This document shows, piece by piece, positions 35,843 through 48,300 of a stretch of DNA of 64,000 nt. This DNA comes from Streblospio benedicti (Eukaryota; Annelida; Polychaeta; Spionida; Spionidae). The translations under genes and the position numbers were made by a program. The notes under the pieces are model-generated. The model had not been told where the DNA came from. It saw only the letters and a program-made list of their open reading frames with translations, and did not search any database. The stretch is from positions 33,422,988-33,486,987 of the forward strand of contig CM032663.1 in assembly GCA_019095985.1 (NCBI GenBank). The letters are read 5' to 3'. Positions within the stretch are counted from its first letter, which is position 1. Every line of letters starts with the position of its first letter.

Positions 35843-36042
35843 TAATAAAAAAAATATATATATATATTTACATATTTTGTGTGGTACCTATTCTATTACA
35901 AGTAGTTTGAGACACAATATACATGTAACAAAGACGCTAACATTCAATCCAATGAGCTGTTTCCTCTGAATTGTGCTTTTGGTATAACCAAGTTTATTTA
36001 ATTAATCTTGATTCATTAAAGGCAAATTCATTAGATTCAATA
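35843..36042 (+). terminator. Candidate polyadenylation signals of gene C
   Basis: AATAAA occurs at about 35843 and again at about 36037, 280 and 475 bp past the gene C stop. Confidence 0.35.
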
Positions 36043-36049
36043 AAATATT

Positions 36050-37457
36050 TGTATCATAATGAATATATTTCTTAGTATCTTGAGTAATCATAAAGAAAAG
36101 TTTTCACTTACTCAGGTCCATCAGTCTTTTCACTGTATTTTTCATCTACATAAAATGAGACAGAATGACTTTCACAGTGCCTGATCCAGAAAGAGTGGCC
36201 CACAAAGTGTCACGAAGACAAGAATGAAGTATCTGAGTAGTTGAAAACATTTTCTTACTATATTTATGGCGTTTTATTGTTTAATTTCAATGCATAATGG
36301 GATGAGTCCATTTTCCCTCCAATTTTATGTTTATGTAGAACAATAAACCTATGAGTGACAAGATCTCTGTATCTATTGTTTTACTTCATTCTGACAATAC
36401 TCACAAGCAATAAATTGTAAACTAGCCAACTTATCATTTCCTTGTATCACATGAAAGAGTTTCACGATTATAATTTATTTGATATGTGCATGTACACAAA
36501 TATTAATCAGCAAAGTCATAATTAAAATAAGAGAAATGTCTCATGCTGATGACACCGATATACATGGATGAAGTTCCCTTATTTATAGATATCAACAAGT
36601 TGGTTTTTTTTTAATCTTGACATCCAATGCAATCTATTCCTCAGAAATATGCTTTTATCTATTTTTTTTTGTTATTTCTGTTTTGTACACGCCTATGAGT
36701 AAAACAAATGGTTTAATAATCCAGAAGTAACAGAGTCAGTCAATTCTATGTTTACATTCTCTCGCGGACATTTAAGAATGAATGTCATTGAAGAGATACT
36801 CTATTCCTTGAAGGATATACTCCCAGCTTTCTAAGCCTGAAATGAAAAACACAAACAAACATTTTCAATTTCTCATTTACACAACGTTAACTCTTGTATA
36901 CCGTAGTATGCATACATTATATAATCGCTAATTCCCCATCATCCCAACAAGTAACGCAATATTCTGAATCTGAGAAAACATCAAAAATTGATGACTATCC
37001 TATCACCCAACGGTTGTGTTGTGCACAATAGGAGGAAAGAAGATGAGTTAGGAAAAGATGAGGTAGGGTGGATAGTAAAGGGAAATCAAAGATAAAAATA
37101 TTTGTTGGTGGTGCAGGTTAAAATCAAGAATGAAAATAAAGATCCATAAAATAAACTAGGCATACATAATGTCATATTGTCAAGATTATTCAATGAAAAA
37201 CTATAACCATTATCCGAAAGGTGGTGTATTATGACATTTCACAAAATTTAACTATCTAATCAGAACTCTCAATTTACAATGCTTTTTGTCATAACATATA
37301 AGATGGTGGCTGGGAACTATATATATAAACTTTAACTCCAACTCCAAAGTGGATGGAAAGATCCAAAAATAAATTCAGTTATTCAAAGAGGTATATCAAA
37401 GAAGCATCCCCCCCCACCCCCTCACCTCATGTATCTGCGGACGAGCCGTGCTGTCAG
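36050..37457. other. Region downstream of the peptide gene
   Basis: AT-rich with no clear gene. On the minus strand an acceptor-like TTTCATTTCAG (about 36838) precedes a short open stretch that could be a last exon of the peptide gene in an alternative model. The rest is unassigned. Confidence 0.3.
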
Positions 37458-39145
37458 TCAGGACCTGCGCATGCGCGAACGGAGGACGCACAGCCTGAGG
37501 GTTAGAACAAACAGCTTTTCCATTGTTCTATTAACAAATGCCTTGCTCTCTAAAATATTCAGGATGAGTAGGAAAAATAAGTGAATACCAAATATCAATA
37601 GTGGCAGTGCCATTACTTTATTCTATGATGAATTCATGAATTTTCGCCTGATAATTATCATGTAAACAAGGCAAACACGTTGTTCAACCCTTGTTTTAAA
37701 CTATCTCTGGTTCAACTTTGACCCGCTAAATCACCACCACTAACATAATTTCTTTACGCCCTGAACATTTCAGTTTGTGAATAAAACATCAGTAGAAATA
37801 CTCAACTTTCTTGTACAAATATTAAAACATGTGATACAGGGCACCTACATGACAAAAAAAAAAAACATAATTCAATCCTATCTATGTGACGTCATCGACA
37901 GGCTATTAAGCAAAGTAACCTTATCACCGGATCTAAAATCTCATATATGAGCTTTAAAAATTCAAACCTTTAAAGATTGAGAACATATTTATAAAGCATA
38001 AAAAGAATGTTACATAACAAAATGGTCTTCTTTGCACTTGATACATGGTTTACATGAACGTTTTTGTAATAATAGAGGAAACAACTATTATATATAAGGT
38101 CTTTTGAAAGACTAACCTGAGCATGTCCCCGCAGAAGAAGGGGTTGGCGTGGCAGTGGCGGCACAGCGAGCGGTACAGGCCGTCTGCCGCCGGGTCCCGC
38201 AGCGCCGCGAGGTACGGGTACAGAGCCCGCGCCGCCGTCACGCCCGCCCGCCCCGCCACCGCGGCCCCCGCCGCCGGGGACGACCTGTCCCCGTCCCGGG
38301 CTGATGCTGCCGGCCACGACGGCGCCGTGATGGCCGGGCTCACTGCAGCAGCGGGAATAGTATTTTTTTTCTTTTAATAGTTCAATACTTTAATTGCAAA
38401 CGGCACTGTAGACTTATTTCTCCATGACGCATGCGTCGACGTTGTTCTGTATTCTAGCGACGCTGTCCTCTTTGGTCACTTTTTAGATCTAGTTTGTGAT
38501 TTTATTTAATTGAGTCTTAATTGGGGTTGGGCTACATGATTGTATCGTATGCGCTACCCCCATGGCCTTCGCAGCTCGGGCTAATTTCATCATATATGTT
38601 TTGTATCTGTTATGCCAACGCACATGCATATATCACAATAATATACTGGAATCAGGCATCCCTTAAAATTGCTTTTATTTTGGTGACCAATAATTGGTTC
38701 CTATTTACCTTAAAATTGCTTTTATTCTGGTGACCAATAATTGGTTCCTATTGAAATGATCTGGATCAACCGTGTCATATAGATCATGCGCACAAACATC
38801 TGTTCAGTGAAAACCATGACAATAATCTGCATATGGCAGTGTCAACAATCGGCCTCAGCATCATGGGAGGGGGTATGGGGTATATAATGGTCTACTAATT
38901 TGGTTTACATACACTATACCATGCAGTATAACTATAGTCATATGTACTGTAAACTGTGTGGTATAGTGTTTGTAAACCATAGTAGTAGACCATTATGTAC
39001 CCCCTACCCCTCCCATGAGGCTGAGGCCCATGGTGTCAACAATCAGCCGAACAATACAACACGACTTACCGATCGTCGAGGCGAGCATCATGGCAGCACA
39101 CAGAAAAATCACGAAACTCCCTGGTCCATACGCAGTTAGATACAT
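37458..39145 (-). CDS. Small secreted cysteine-containing peptide (candidate neuropeptide/hormone)
   Basis: Model: exon 1 39145-39070, exon 2 38342-38117, exon 3 37494-37458, phase-continuous, 112 residues. Residues 1-24 are a signal peptide (hydrophobic core V-I-F-L-C-A-A-M-M-L-A). An Ala/Gly/Ser/Pro-rich propeptide follows, then a denser C-terminal part with four cysteines (C86, C89, C96, C103; LCRHC...PFFCGDMLRLC), ending in an Arg-rich, dibasic tail. Exon 2 is about 70% GC, unlike its surroundings. The donors (CAG|GTTAGT, TCG|GTAAGT) and the exon 2 acceptor (CTGCTGCAG) are good. The exon 3 choice is less certain: a 9-nt exon at 37438-37446 spliced to 36837 would change the last residues. 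I do not recognise the family. The size, signal peptide and promoter suggest a secreted signalling peptide. Confidence 0.5.
38450..38492 (+). repeat. 3' end of the TTGCGTCGC...CTAG element family
   Basis: TTCTAGCGACGC...GGTCACTTTTTAGATCTAG followed by T matches the last about 45 bp of the element ending at 56669. Only the 3' tip is present, in intron 1 of the peptide gene. Confidence 0.45.
38661..38754. repeat. Two-copy 47-bp tandem repeat
   Basis: CCTTAAAATTGCTTTTATT... through GGTTCCTATT is repeated once, immediately adjacent (38661-38707, 38708-38754), with three mismatches. Confidence 0.8.
38851..39033. mobile_element. Hairpin MITE with 11-bp target duplication
   Basis: Inverted arms start GGCCTCAGC and end GCTGAGGCC and pair along most of their length (GGTCTACTA...TACACTATACCA). 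The flanks repeat TGTCAACAATC (38840-38850 and 39034-39044), a likely target-site duplication. It sits in intron 1 of the peptide gene. A solo arm is at about 4528-4595. Confidence 0.72.
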
Positions 39146-39260
39146 GCCGTTGATTATCTAAAAAAACTTCTCCAACTTCCAGACGACAGCGTAATCGTAT
39201 GGTTGCGAAATGGTGCCGTGTTTTCATGTGTTTGAGGAGCTTCTCGATTTTTCTCCACTC

Positions 39261-39267
39261 TTATATA
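39261..39267 (-). promoter_or_regulatory. TATA box of the peptide gene
   Basis: TATATAA on the minus strand lies 116 bp before the peptide ATG. Confidence 0.45.
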
Positions 39268-39409
39268 GAATGATCCCAAGCCTCATTTCCACCTACACGA
39301 TTACCGTGCCCTCATCAAATGTCGCCCGGCGTGGAAAGACCGCTGCGCCTTATTAAGGTATCAGTTCAAAGGGGGTGCTAATTTTACACATCCCGTAATT
39401 TTCACGATC

Positions 39410-39417
39410 TGACGTCA
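39410..39417 (-). promoter_or_regulatory. CRE (TGACGTCA) upstream of the peptide gene
   Basis: A perfect palindromic cAMP-response element lies about 145 bp upstream of the TATA box. CREB sites at this position are common in peptide-hormone genes. The match is 8/8, but function is inferred. Confidence 0.45.
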
Positions 39418-39419
39418 GC

Positions 39420-41204
39420 AGACCTCACGTCGCAGACGTGAATTATTGTCATAATCTGAAGTGGTGTTCTTTGTAAAACGAGTTGCTGGTCAAATTGTTG
39501 TAGTAATAGTAGTAGTATATTCTTACGTTGATTACTTAATATATCTTTCTTTTATTCATATTTCGTTTTATTTGTATTGTTATTCTTGTGAATATGCCCG
39601 TGTAGTTTTTTTTATACAGACGTGCACTTACTTGAAAGGTTATTGAAAGAGGTCCCGCTATATCACGATGTCAAGTTTAAACGTGTTTGTGGAATTTAAG
39701 ATGTGTTGCTGAACAAATATAACTGTACCATTGTAGCAATATAAGTAACCGTGCTTTTGCTTTCGTTATCTTCACCCGTCTTTTATAATTGATAACTGTG
39801 AACCAGATTAACACGTACACAACATACACGAGACGGACCAGAATACAGTTGAACATTTTATTGGCAATTCTTTTTAAAATGCTACACAATTGTCATTAAA
39901 GTAAAATGGAATTAGTGTCTACGGTGAAGTCCTGTCTTTTTATACATGTAAGTGTTTTAGTCATATGTATGCTTTTTAATGAGCTATTGCTGTCCTGAGT
40001 CACTAGTATAATTGTTAATTGGAGTTTCATCTACGGAATCATTATGTATCTACCATGACTATATAACTAGATTATAGAAGTGTACACAAATACACACTAG
40101 GGTAAGTATCACCATTTGCAACTTATCTATACACATAGTTTACAGATGTGGACGTTGGTCCACAACTAAGGCATGTGGTTCTTGGTATTTACTACATGTG
40201 TAGCTGCACCAACCAAAAAGTCCTGCACAACTGAGGCGCGCACACTTTCTATATTATCACAAGTGTTAGAGGTGATTAATCAATCTGTAGTAAGGTATTG
40301 AACGCCGTGCATACGTACAGTGTGAAAGAGATTCCCATAAACGACGATGACCTGCGAATTTCGGGCTTTATAATAGGCGTGTAAGTAATAATGATCGATG
40401 AGCTAGATTATAGTGCAAACCGTATATACAGAGCCATTCGAATAGAGAGTTCAGATGTGGTGGGAACTAACAGGTAGTCTTTGGGGAGGATGGGGGGGGC
40501 TGCTCATACACATTTGCAATTACTTCCTATTCATACTAATAGTGTATTTTTAATGACAGGAAATACCTGCACAATATAAACAAGTTAGGCGGAGTCCAAA
40601 GTAGCAACTGGAGAGTTCTTGATGTGTTTGCCATAAAACTACACTTGTGCAATTTTGGCTCTTGATCAATTGAATTGAAAATGATAAGGCTGAAGAAATT
40701 GTGGCTTAATTGTGGTTTAGAAGCTCCTACGCACATACTACCAGTCAAGGTGTCCCATGAAGGTCGTATCAGTTGTCATATTGTAAAGATCAACACACTT
40801 TTTAAGATATCTGAAAGTGGGTTTTACTATATTTTCCTAAAAGTTGCACTGTATTTTGGAAGCATGCATGTTTTATTCAGATAACACTTAAGTTCATACA
40901 CACTTTTAAAATCACATTTTGTCTGCCGGATGTTATGAATTCATATCCAGATTTAGAAAAAAGCCGCGCTAGAATGAGTATTATCTATGTTTTGTAAATA
41001 GAAATAATGCCCCGTTGGCATAAGAGTAATCTTTGTCTTCTAAATTTAGTATGCAAATAGATTTTGTCAAGTATCTGTGACTAAGGCTAGTTAAATCTGG
41101 ATATAAGGGGCAGCGGGTGAGATTGAGATGCTTCTTGATGTTTATTCAAGGTTCTTGCTTGATGCTTGTATTCTTGTATGTATGGATCCTATCAATCTAT
41201 GTGG
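39420..41204. other. Intergenic region before gene D
   Basis: No gene is recognised on either strand and I see no marked repeat. All open frames are short. Confidence 0.4.
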
Positions 41205-42109
41205 ACTGACATGGAATAAAAAATATACAAATGCAGTGGATTTGAAGAAACGTCAAAGAAACAGGCTTCTCACTCCTCTGAGCCTTAATCGGAGCGGGTG
41301 GCGCATAACAAACACTTAAACAAAAGAATCCTAATAAAGTACAAAAAGTCAAGTCCTTTACAATATGCAATACAGGTGCCAATAGCAAAAACACGCACTC
41401 CCCAAGATAATCGTGAATACGGCAGTGCGTACAAACACAAACGGGCGTCTGCACAATGGAAAGTGTATACATCCATGCATCTGGAATAAATATAAGTAGC
41501 TCGCAAAAGTGACAGCAAGTGGGCCATGGGAGCGAGGGTCTCCACTGGGGCGAATTGTGCCCAAACGAATAACATGCGCTCTTTCACCAGTGTACACATA
41601 GATGCTTATCACTGGTAAGCGTTACTACTCTTTACCAACACATTTAGGCTACCCCCCATCATAATAGTGAATAGAAAAGCTGCACCGTATCCATCACCGC
41701 GAGTATGAAGTCAATCTCGGAGTCAACATGGACAGACTATTTATCAATAGGGGAAGTATACATGGTAAGTTCAAACAGGGAGGAATGTGTAGTCTGCTCT
41801 TTTACACTGGCTATTATGTTGGAAACAATGTTTGTTCGTTCGTTCGTTCTGCCCGTCAACCTCTTATCCAAAACGAGGTTCCTTAGAAAATCCGTTCGTA
41901 TGTTCGTTTGTCGTTCGTTTATTTAAAACAAAACATTGATTATTCACTGAAAACATTGTAAGCTGGTAAGCGATTAGTCCAATACGTAGTTAAGTTGGAT
42001 AGCTTACCATTCATAGTGAATGCACCTCCATATACAGCTGAGATAAACGGTTGTTCTCATGTTGATGGCTCACTCTCTGTTTCAGTAATGCCGTTTCTGG
42101 GTGCACAAC

Positions 42110-42305
42110 ATGGCTTCTAAAGATGACAATAAAAGAAAGGTTTGCTATAAAAGATACTTTTTGTAACGAACCACTTGCAAACAATTAACATCTAAGGGAA
42201 CGATCATAAATGACGATACCAGGGGGGTCGTCCATTTTGGGGGGCTTGAAGAAAAACTTAGCTGACTCCCCATCAACATTTTAAAAAATTGAGTGACACC
42301 CCCAC

Positions 42306-42338
<33 letters not shown>

Positions 42339-45300
42339 GAAAATGTCCACTATATATATAGTCATTGCAATGCTAAAAGAAAATATTAGAAAAAATATAC
42401 CGTAGTGTGATAAAAAAAAAAAGGTTCAGCGACCGCCCCCCCGGCCCCCCCCCCCCCAAAAAAATAAAATAAAATAAAAATCAGAAAAGTTGAACGACCC
42501 CCGCCACCTTTTTGGACGACCCCCACGGTATCATTATTTATGATCGTTCCCTACCACAAATGTCATAAGGGGGCTGTGGACATCATAATGTACGAGGGGC
42601 AGAAGGGGCGACTTTTATACTCTGGGTGGTGTAGAACTAATTTCAAATTTGTGGTGGTGTGGAGAATAACATGGTGTGTGAGTGCGCGCGCGTGCGTGCG
42701 CGCGCGTGTTTGTGTGTGTGTAGTGGTAAGAGTGGGAAACCCACATGCCTAACCAGCACAATATTGGAAATCCGTTAAGAGTATATTGTCAATTCTAAAT
42801 TTTAAAATACCTATTTTAATTTTTGGTGGCATGTTGATTTATCAAAATATTTTATACTGAAAGGTAACGAAAGAATGGGCGTGTCAAACTGAACAGTATT
42901 TATGAGTTTATGTTAATTATGTTTTGTTTCAGTCTGTGGGGATGGGAATGGTTGGAACTTTGACGAAAACCAAAGTACATGAGTATGGCAAAAAAGTGAA
43001 GTAAATATTTTGATTTTCCTCATTCATAAGCATCATTTTGTTTCCTCAAATGTTATATCAATTGTTTTATTAATGCCTGACTCAAATGATTCTAACTAAT
43101 GATCAATGAGTACCCATCATGCAACGATATAGGCCATTATAACCCGATACTGCAGAGGGAAAGTAGCTTTTGACAGACTTGGTTAGATTCTTTATAAAAT
43201 ATCAATTTCTATTTTCTAAATTCTGTAAGTAAACTGTTCACAACAAACGAGTAGTTCTTTCAATAGCAAACATCTAATTGTACATAATATCATATAATAT
43301 CCATGCATACTTTCCAGTGATTTCTGTTTTATTCTATCACTAGAAAGAATTGGAGAAAGTCGTACGCGGTCACTATGCCCAGTAAACTACTTTTTTACAA
43401 GGATAAGAAATCATCTGAAGGTGTAAGTAGCTTAAACTCCGTCTTGAACATTTAGATGGACATGCATACCATCTTCCTTTCCTAGCAATTACATTCTCTT
43501 GCAGAACAGTAAAGATATCGCGGCATACAGTGGGGATAGCACCAACGGGATTTTTAAGGAGACGGCTTTAATCCAATTTGGAGTCTACATGTTTCAATTT
43601 ATGAGAGTTTGGTAATAGCTTATTTCCCTCTAATCATCAGTGTACAAAGTTCACATAAATTATTAAAAGAAACACGTGTTCTATACCAACCCCCACCCCC
43701 ACTCTATAGAACAGTGTGATTTCACCGCAAATAACTAAAATTCCATTGAAGCGACGTTTCGGGGGACATTCTTCCTTTTTCTATTCAGTCGAAAGCAAAC
43801 TCCGCAGACTGCTTCTGCATGGCAAGGAATTCCTCCCATCGCGTGACTCAATTCAGAAAGGGGAATAACAACCTGCGCACTTTGACATTGAAGCCTGAAG
43901 CAGGAGGAATGTCCTCAGAAACATCGCTTCAGAACGAAGGAAGAAGTTTCCCACCTTCAGTATGATGAGTCCAGATGCTGAGAAATAATTATTGAATGGT
44001 AGTCTGTATGCAGTAGAAAACCACTTCATATAACATCAAAACATTCACCCCTCCATAGAAAATGGACCAGAATATTTGAATGCAGTCAGCTTCATGGGCC
44101 AATTAGGCATCGATCATTTGATCTCAGGGGGACCGGCCAAATGAAACCTTATTATTTCTTTCACCAATTTTCAGCCTTGCGTTATTTTTTACAATATTTT
44201 TGCTGCCCCCCCCCCCTGACCCCTGAGATCAAATGGTCGATGCCCTAGAAAGCACTTAGATCTAGGAATCTACAGACAGAGCTTTGATTTCATTTTGACA
44301 CCTCATTTTGAAGAATTAAACTGACATGGAATAACAAATATACAAATGCAGGTGGATTTGAAGAAACGTCAAAAGAAATAGGCTTCTCACTCCTCTGAGC
44401 AATCGGAGCCGGGTGGCTTGCTTAGCAAAAACAAAGTCTAATAAAGTACAAAAGTCAAAAAGTCGCTTTACAATATGCAATACAGATTGCCAATACTTAA
44501 AAACGCGCTCCAAGATAATAATCGTGAATACGGCAGTGCGTACAAACACAAACAGGCGTCTGCACAATGGAAAGTGTATACATCCATGCATCTGGAATAA
44601 ATATAAGTAGCTCGCAAAGTGACAGCAAGTGGGCCACGGGAGCGAGGGGGTCTCCACTGGGGCGAATTATTGCCCAAATGGAGCAGCACACGCTCTCACC
44701 AGTGTACACATAGATGCTTATCACTGGTAAGTGTTACTACTCTTTACCAACATATTTAGGCTACCCCCCCCATCATAATAGTGAATAGAAAAGCTGCACC
44801 GTATCCATCACCACGAGTATGGGGTCAATCTCGAGTCAACATGGACAAACTATTTATCAATAGGGAAGTATACATGGCAAAGTTCAAACAGGGAATGTGT
44901 GTAGTCTGCTCTTTTACACTGGCTATTATGTTGGAAACAATGTTTGTTTGTTCGTTCGTTCGTTCGTTCGTTCGTTCGTTCGTTCGTTCGTTCGTTCGCC
45001 TGTCGTTCGTTCGTTCTGCCCGTCAACCTCTTATCCAAATCCGTTCCTTAGGAGGGTTCCGTTCGTTTGTTCGTTTGTCGTTCGTTTATTTAAAACAAAA
45101 CATTGATTATTCACTGAAAAAACATTGTAAGCTTTAAAGCGATTAGTCTTTACGTAATTAAGTTGGATAGCTTAGAATTCATATTGAATGCACCTCCATA
45201 TAGAGCTTAGATAAACGGTTGTTCTCATGTTGATGGCTCACTCTCTATTTCAGTAACGCCGTTTCTGGGTGCACAACATGGCTTCTAAAGATGACAATAA

Positions 45301-48300
45301 AAGAAAGGTTTGCTATAAAAGATACTTTTTGTAACGAAGCACTTTCAAACAATAAACATCTAAGGGAACGATCATAAATAACGATACCAGGGGTGTCGTC
45401 CATTTTTGGGGGCACGAAGAAAAAGTTAGCCGACCCCCATCAACATTTTAAAAAGTTGAGTAACACCCACGACCCCCTAAAGAAAAGGTCCATTATATAG
45501 TCATTGCAATGCTAAAAGAAAATATTAGAAAAATGTACCGTAGTGTGATAAAAAAAAAAGGGTTCGGCGACCCCCACCCCCACCCGCCCCCCCAACAAAA
45601 AAAAAAAAAAAGGAATCAGAAAAGTTGGACGACCCGCCACCTTTTGGACGACCCCACGGTACCATTATTTATGATCGTTCCTACAAATGTCATAAAAAAT
45701 AGGGGGCTGTCGACATCATAATGTACTGGGGGGGGCAGAAGGGCCGATGTTTATACTCTGGGTGGTGTAGACTGTGATTGAACTTTAACTAATTTCAAAT
45801 TTGGGGTGGTGTGGAGAATAACATGTTGTGTGTGTGTGTGTCTGTACGTGCGCGCGCGCGTGCATGCGTGCGTGCGCGCGCGTGTTTGTGTGTGTGTAGT
45901 GGTACGAGTGGAAACCCACATGTAATTTGTGTTGTGTCAATTCAAATTTTGCTACCTATTTTAATTTTGGTGGCATGAGATATTATACTGAAGGAACGAA
46001 ACATGAACGTGTAACTGAACATGTTTTGTTTCAGTCAATGGTTACTTTTGAAAACCAAAGTACATGAGTTAAAAAAGTATAAATATTTTGATTTTCCTCA
46101 TTCTTAAGCATCACCTATCATTTTTTATGTAATGTTCTTTATATGCTGTGTGGCATGTTTCCAAAGATTGAATTTTGAAAGAATTTTTATTAACTGAAAG
46201 GTTCCTTGTCAAAAGAATGAATATAAAAAAAAAAAAAAAAAAAAACAAACAGTGTAAATACAGTACAAATTTACATTTGGTTATCAGTAACATGTATGGG
46301 GGATGGAATTGATTGGAAATTTGACGAAAACCAAACTACATTGGTATGGTCAAGCTTAAAGTTGAAGTAAATTTTGATTTTTTATCATTCTATTTTGACA
46401 AAGGAACCTACATGGTTTGAAACGTTAATCCTCAAATGTTAGTCAATCTTTCAATTGTTTGAGGGGCCAAATGCTGTGTACCAAATCCATAGGATATTTC
46501 AAATGTTATATCTGTTCTAATGCTGACTCAATGAGTACCCATCACGCAACGATATAGGCCATTATAACCGGATAATGCAGAGGGAAAGTAGCTTTTGACA
46601 GACTTGGTTAGATTCTTTATAAAATATCAATTTCTATTTTCTAAATTCTGTAAAGTAAACTGTTCACAACAAACGAGTAGTTCTTTCAATAGCAAACATC
46701 TAATTGTACATAATATCATATAATATCCATGCATACTTTCCAGTGATTTCTTTTTTATTCTATCACTAGAAAGAATTGGAGAAAGTCGTACGCGGTCACT
46801 ATGCCCAGTAAACTACTTTTTACAAGGATAAGAAATCATCTGAAGGTGTAAGTAGCTTAAACTCCATCTTGAACATTTAGATGGACATGAATACCATCTT
46901 CCTTTCTAGCAATTACATTCTCTTGCAGACCAGTAGCACTCTATATGATATCGGCTGGTGGCTTATTCAGCAGTTCTTGATACCCAGGGTGACCAATAGT
47001 GATATCGCGGCATACAGTGGGGCTAGAACCAACGGGATTTTATGGAGACGGCTTTAATCCAATTTGGAGTCTACATGTTCTCAATTTATGAGAGTTTGGT
47101 AATAGCTTATTTCCCTCTAATCATCAGTGTGCAAAGTTCGCATAAATTATTAAAAAAACACGTGTTCTATGCTCCCAACCCCCAACCCCACTCTATAGTA
47201 CAGTGTGATTTCCCCCCCAAATAACTAAAATTCCATTTAATGAAGCGACGTTTCGGGGGACATTCTTCCTACTATTCAGTCGAAAGCAAACTCCGCAGAC
47301 TGCTTCTGCATGACCAGGAATTCCTCCCATCGCGTGACTCAGTTCAGAAACAACCTGCGCACTTTGGCATTGAAGCCTGAAGCAGGAGGAATGTCCTCGA
47401 AACATCGCTGAAGAACAAAGGAAGAAGTTTCCCACCTTCAGTATGATGAGTCCAGATGCTAAGAAATCATTACTGAATGGTAGTCTGTATGCAGTTGAAA
47501 ACCACTTAAAATAACAACAAAACATTCAGTCTTCCAAAGAAAATGGACCAGAGTATTTGAATGCAGTCAGCTTCATAGGCCAATTAGAAAGCGGCATTTT
47601 TTAAGCACTTATAATCTTTAGGAATCTACAGACAGAGCTTTGATTTCATTTTGACACATCATTTTGAAAAATTAATTAGCAAGTGTGGCGGGATATTCAA
47701 ATCACATATGTATATTTAACATACAAAAAAGCTATCTGGTTTTGAAGCACCAATCCCATCGAAGACACATTATCATTTGGAGACTTGAAGGTCTCAGCTG
47801 CTTTCATTAAATCTGAGAAAAATAGACCCTCGTAATATATGGTATTCATGATATTTTGTAAAATATTATCATCACATGAGAATGTAATAAAAAGAAATCA
47901 TAATGTACTTATTTGCGATGCATTTCAGAAAACCAATGCACCCTATGGTAAACCAGAGGTAGAACTTGATATTGTTGGTGCTCAAGTCACAGAAGCAGGC
48001 ACAGAGAAGACTAAAAGACGTCATGTCATATCGGTAATAGCTCTCAATGAATGCAGTTATCTTTCAAACAGTCCCTAGTATTGAAGGCGAACCGGTACTT
48101 TTGACCATAAACCCTGGCACATTGTCTCGTCACATCTATGTTTGATTACGTTGTCTCGTTAGAGAGTTGCTGCCTTGTAAAACAGTTGTCTCTAAGTTTG
48201 GAGAGGGGCTGGGAATTATTGCATACCCTTTAGATCAATCACATTGCATTGCTGAACGTTTCATGAAATATGTATATATATATTTCTAGTAAAAAAATCT

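Larger units (their letters stand above)
41205..44319. repeat. Segmental tandem duplication, PH region, copy 1
   Basis: Both copies start at ACTGACATGGAATAA and end at TTTTGAA-(G/A)-AATTAA. Copy 1 contains a candidate untranslated exon (donor ATG|GTAAGT at 41764/41765), the coding start exon, and two further intact exons of the PH domain. Copy 1 alone carries a MITE at about 44108-44247. Confidence 0.85.
44320..47673. repeat. Segmental tandem duplication, PH region, copy 2 (degenerate)
   Basis: This is highly similar to 41205-44319 along its length. The start exon is intact (45278-45307), but the leader-exon donor is lost (CATGGCAAAG at about 44873). Exon 2 is eroded (about 46035-46078, with a second eroded look-alike at about 46296-46365), and exon 3 (46770-46847) is one base short in a T run. 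It therefore cannot code the PH domain as read. About 60 bp at 46926-46995 is absent from copy 1. Confidence 0.8.

Noticed and set aside
41197-44724. Minus-strand open frames of 75-113 codons, present in both duplicate copies
   Set aside because: The frames differ between the copies by frameshifts, show no domain and overlap the gene D leader region on the other strand. Duplication alone explains their recurrence.
46926-46995. An extra coding exon in copy 2 of the PH region (TTGCAG acceptor, open for about 20 codons)
   Set aside because: It is absent from intact copy 1, and the PH domain is complete without it.
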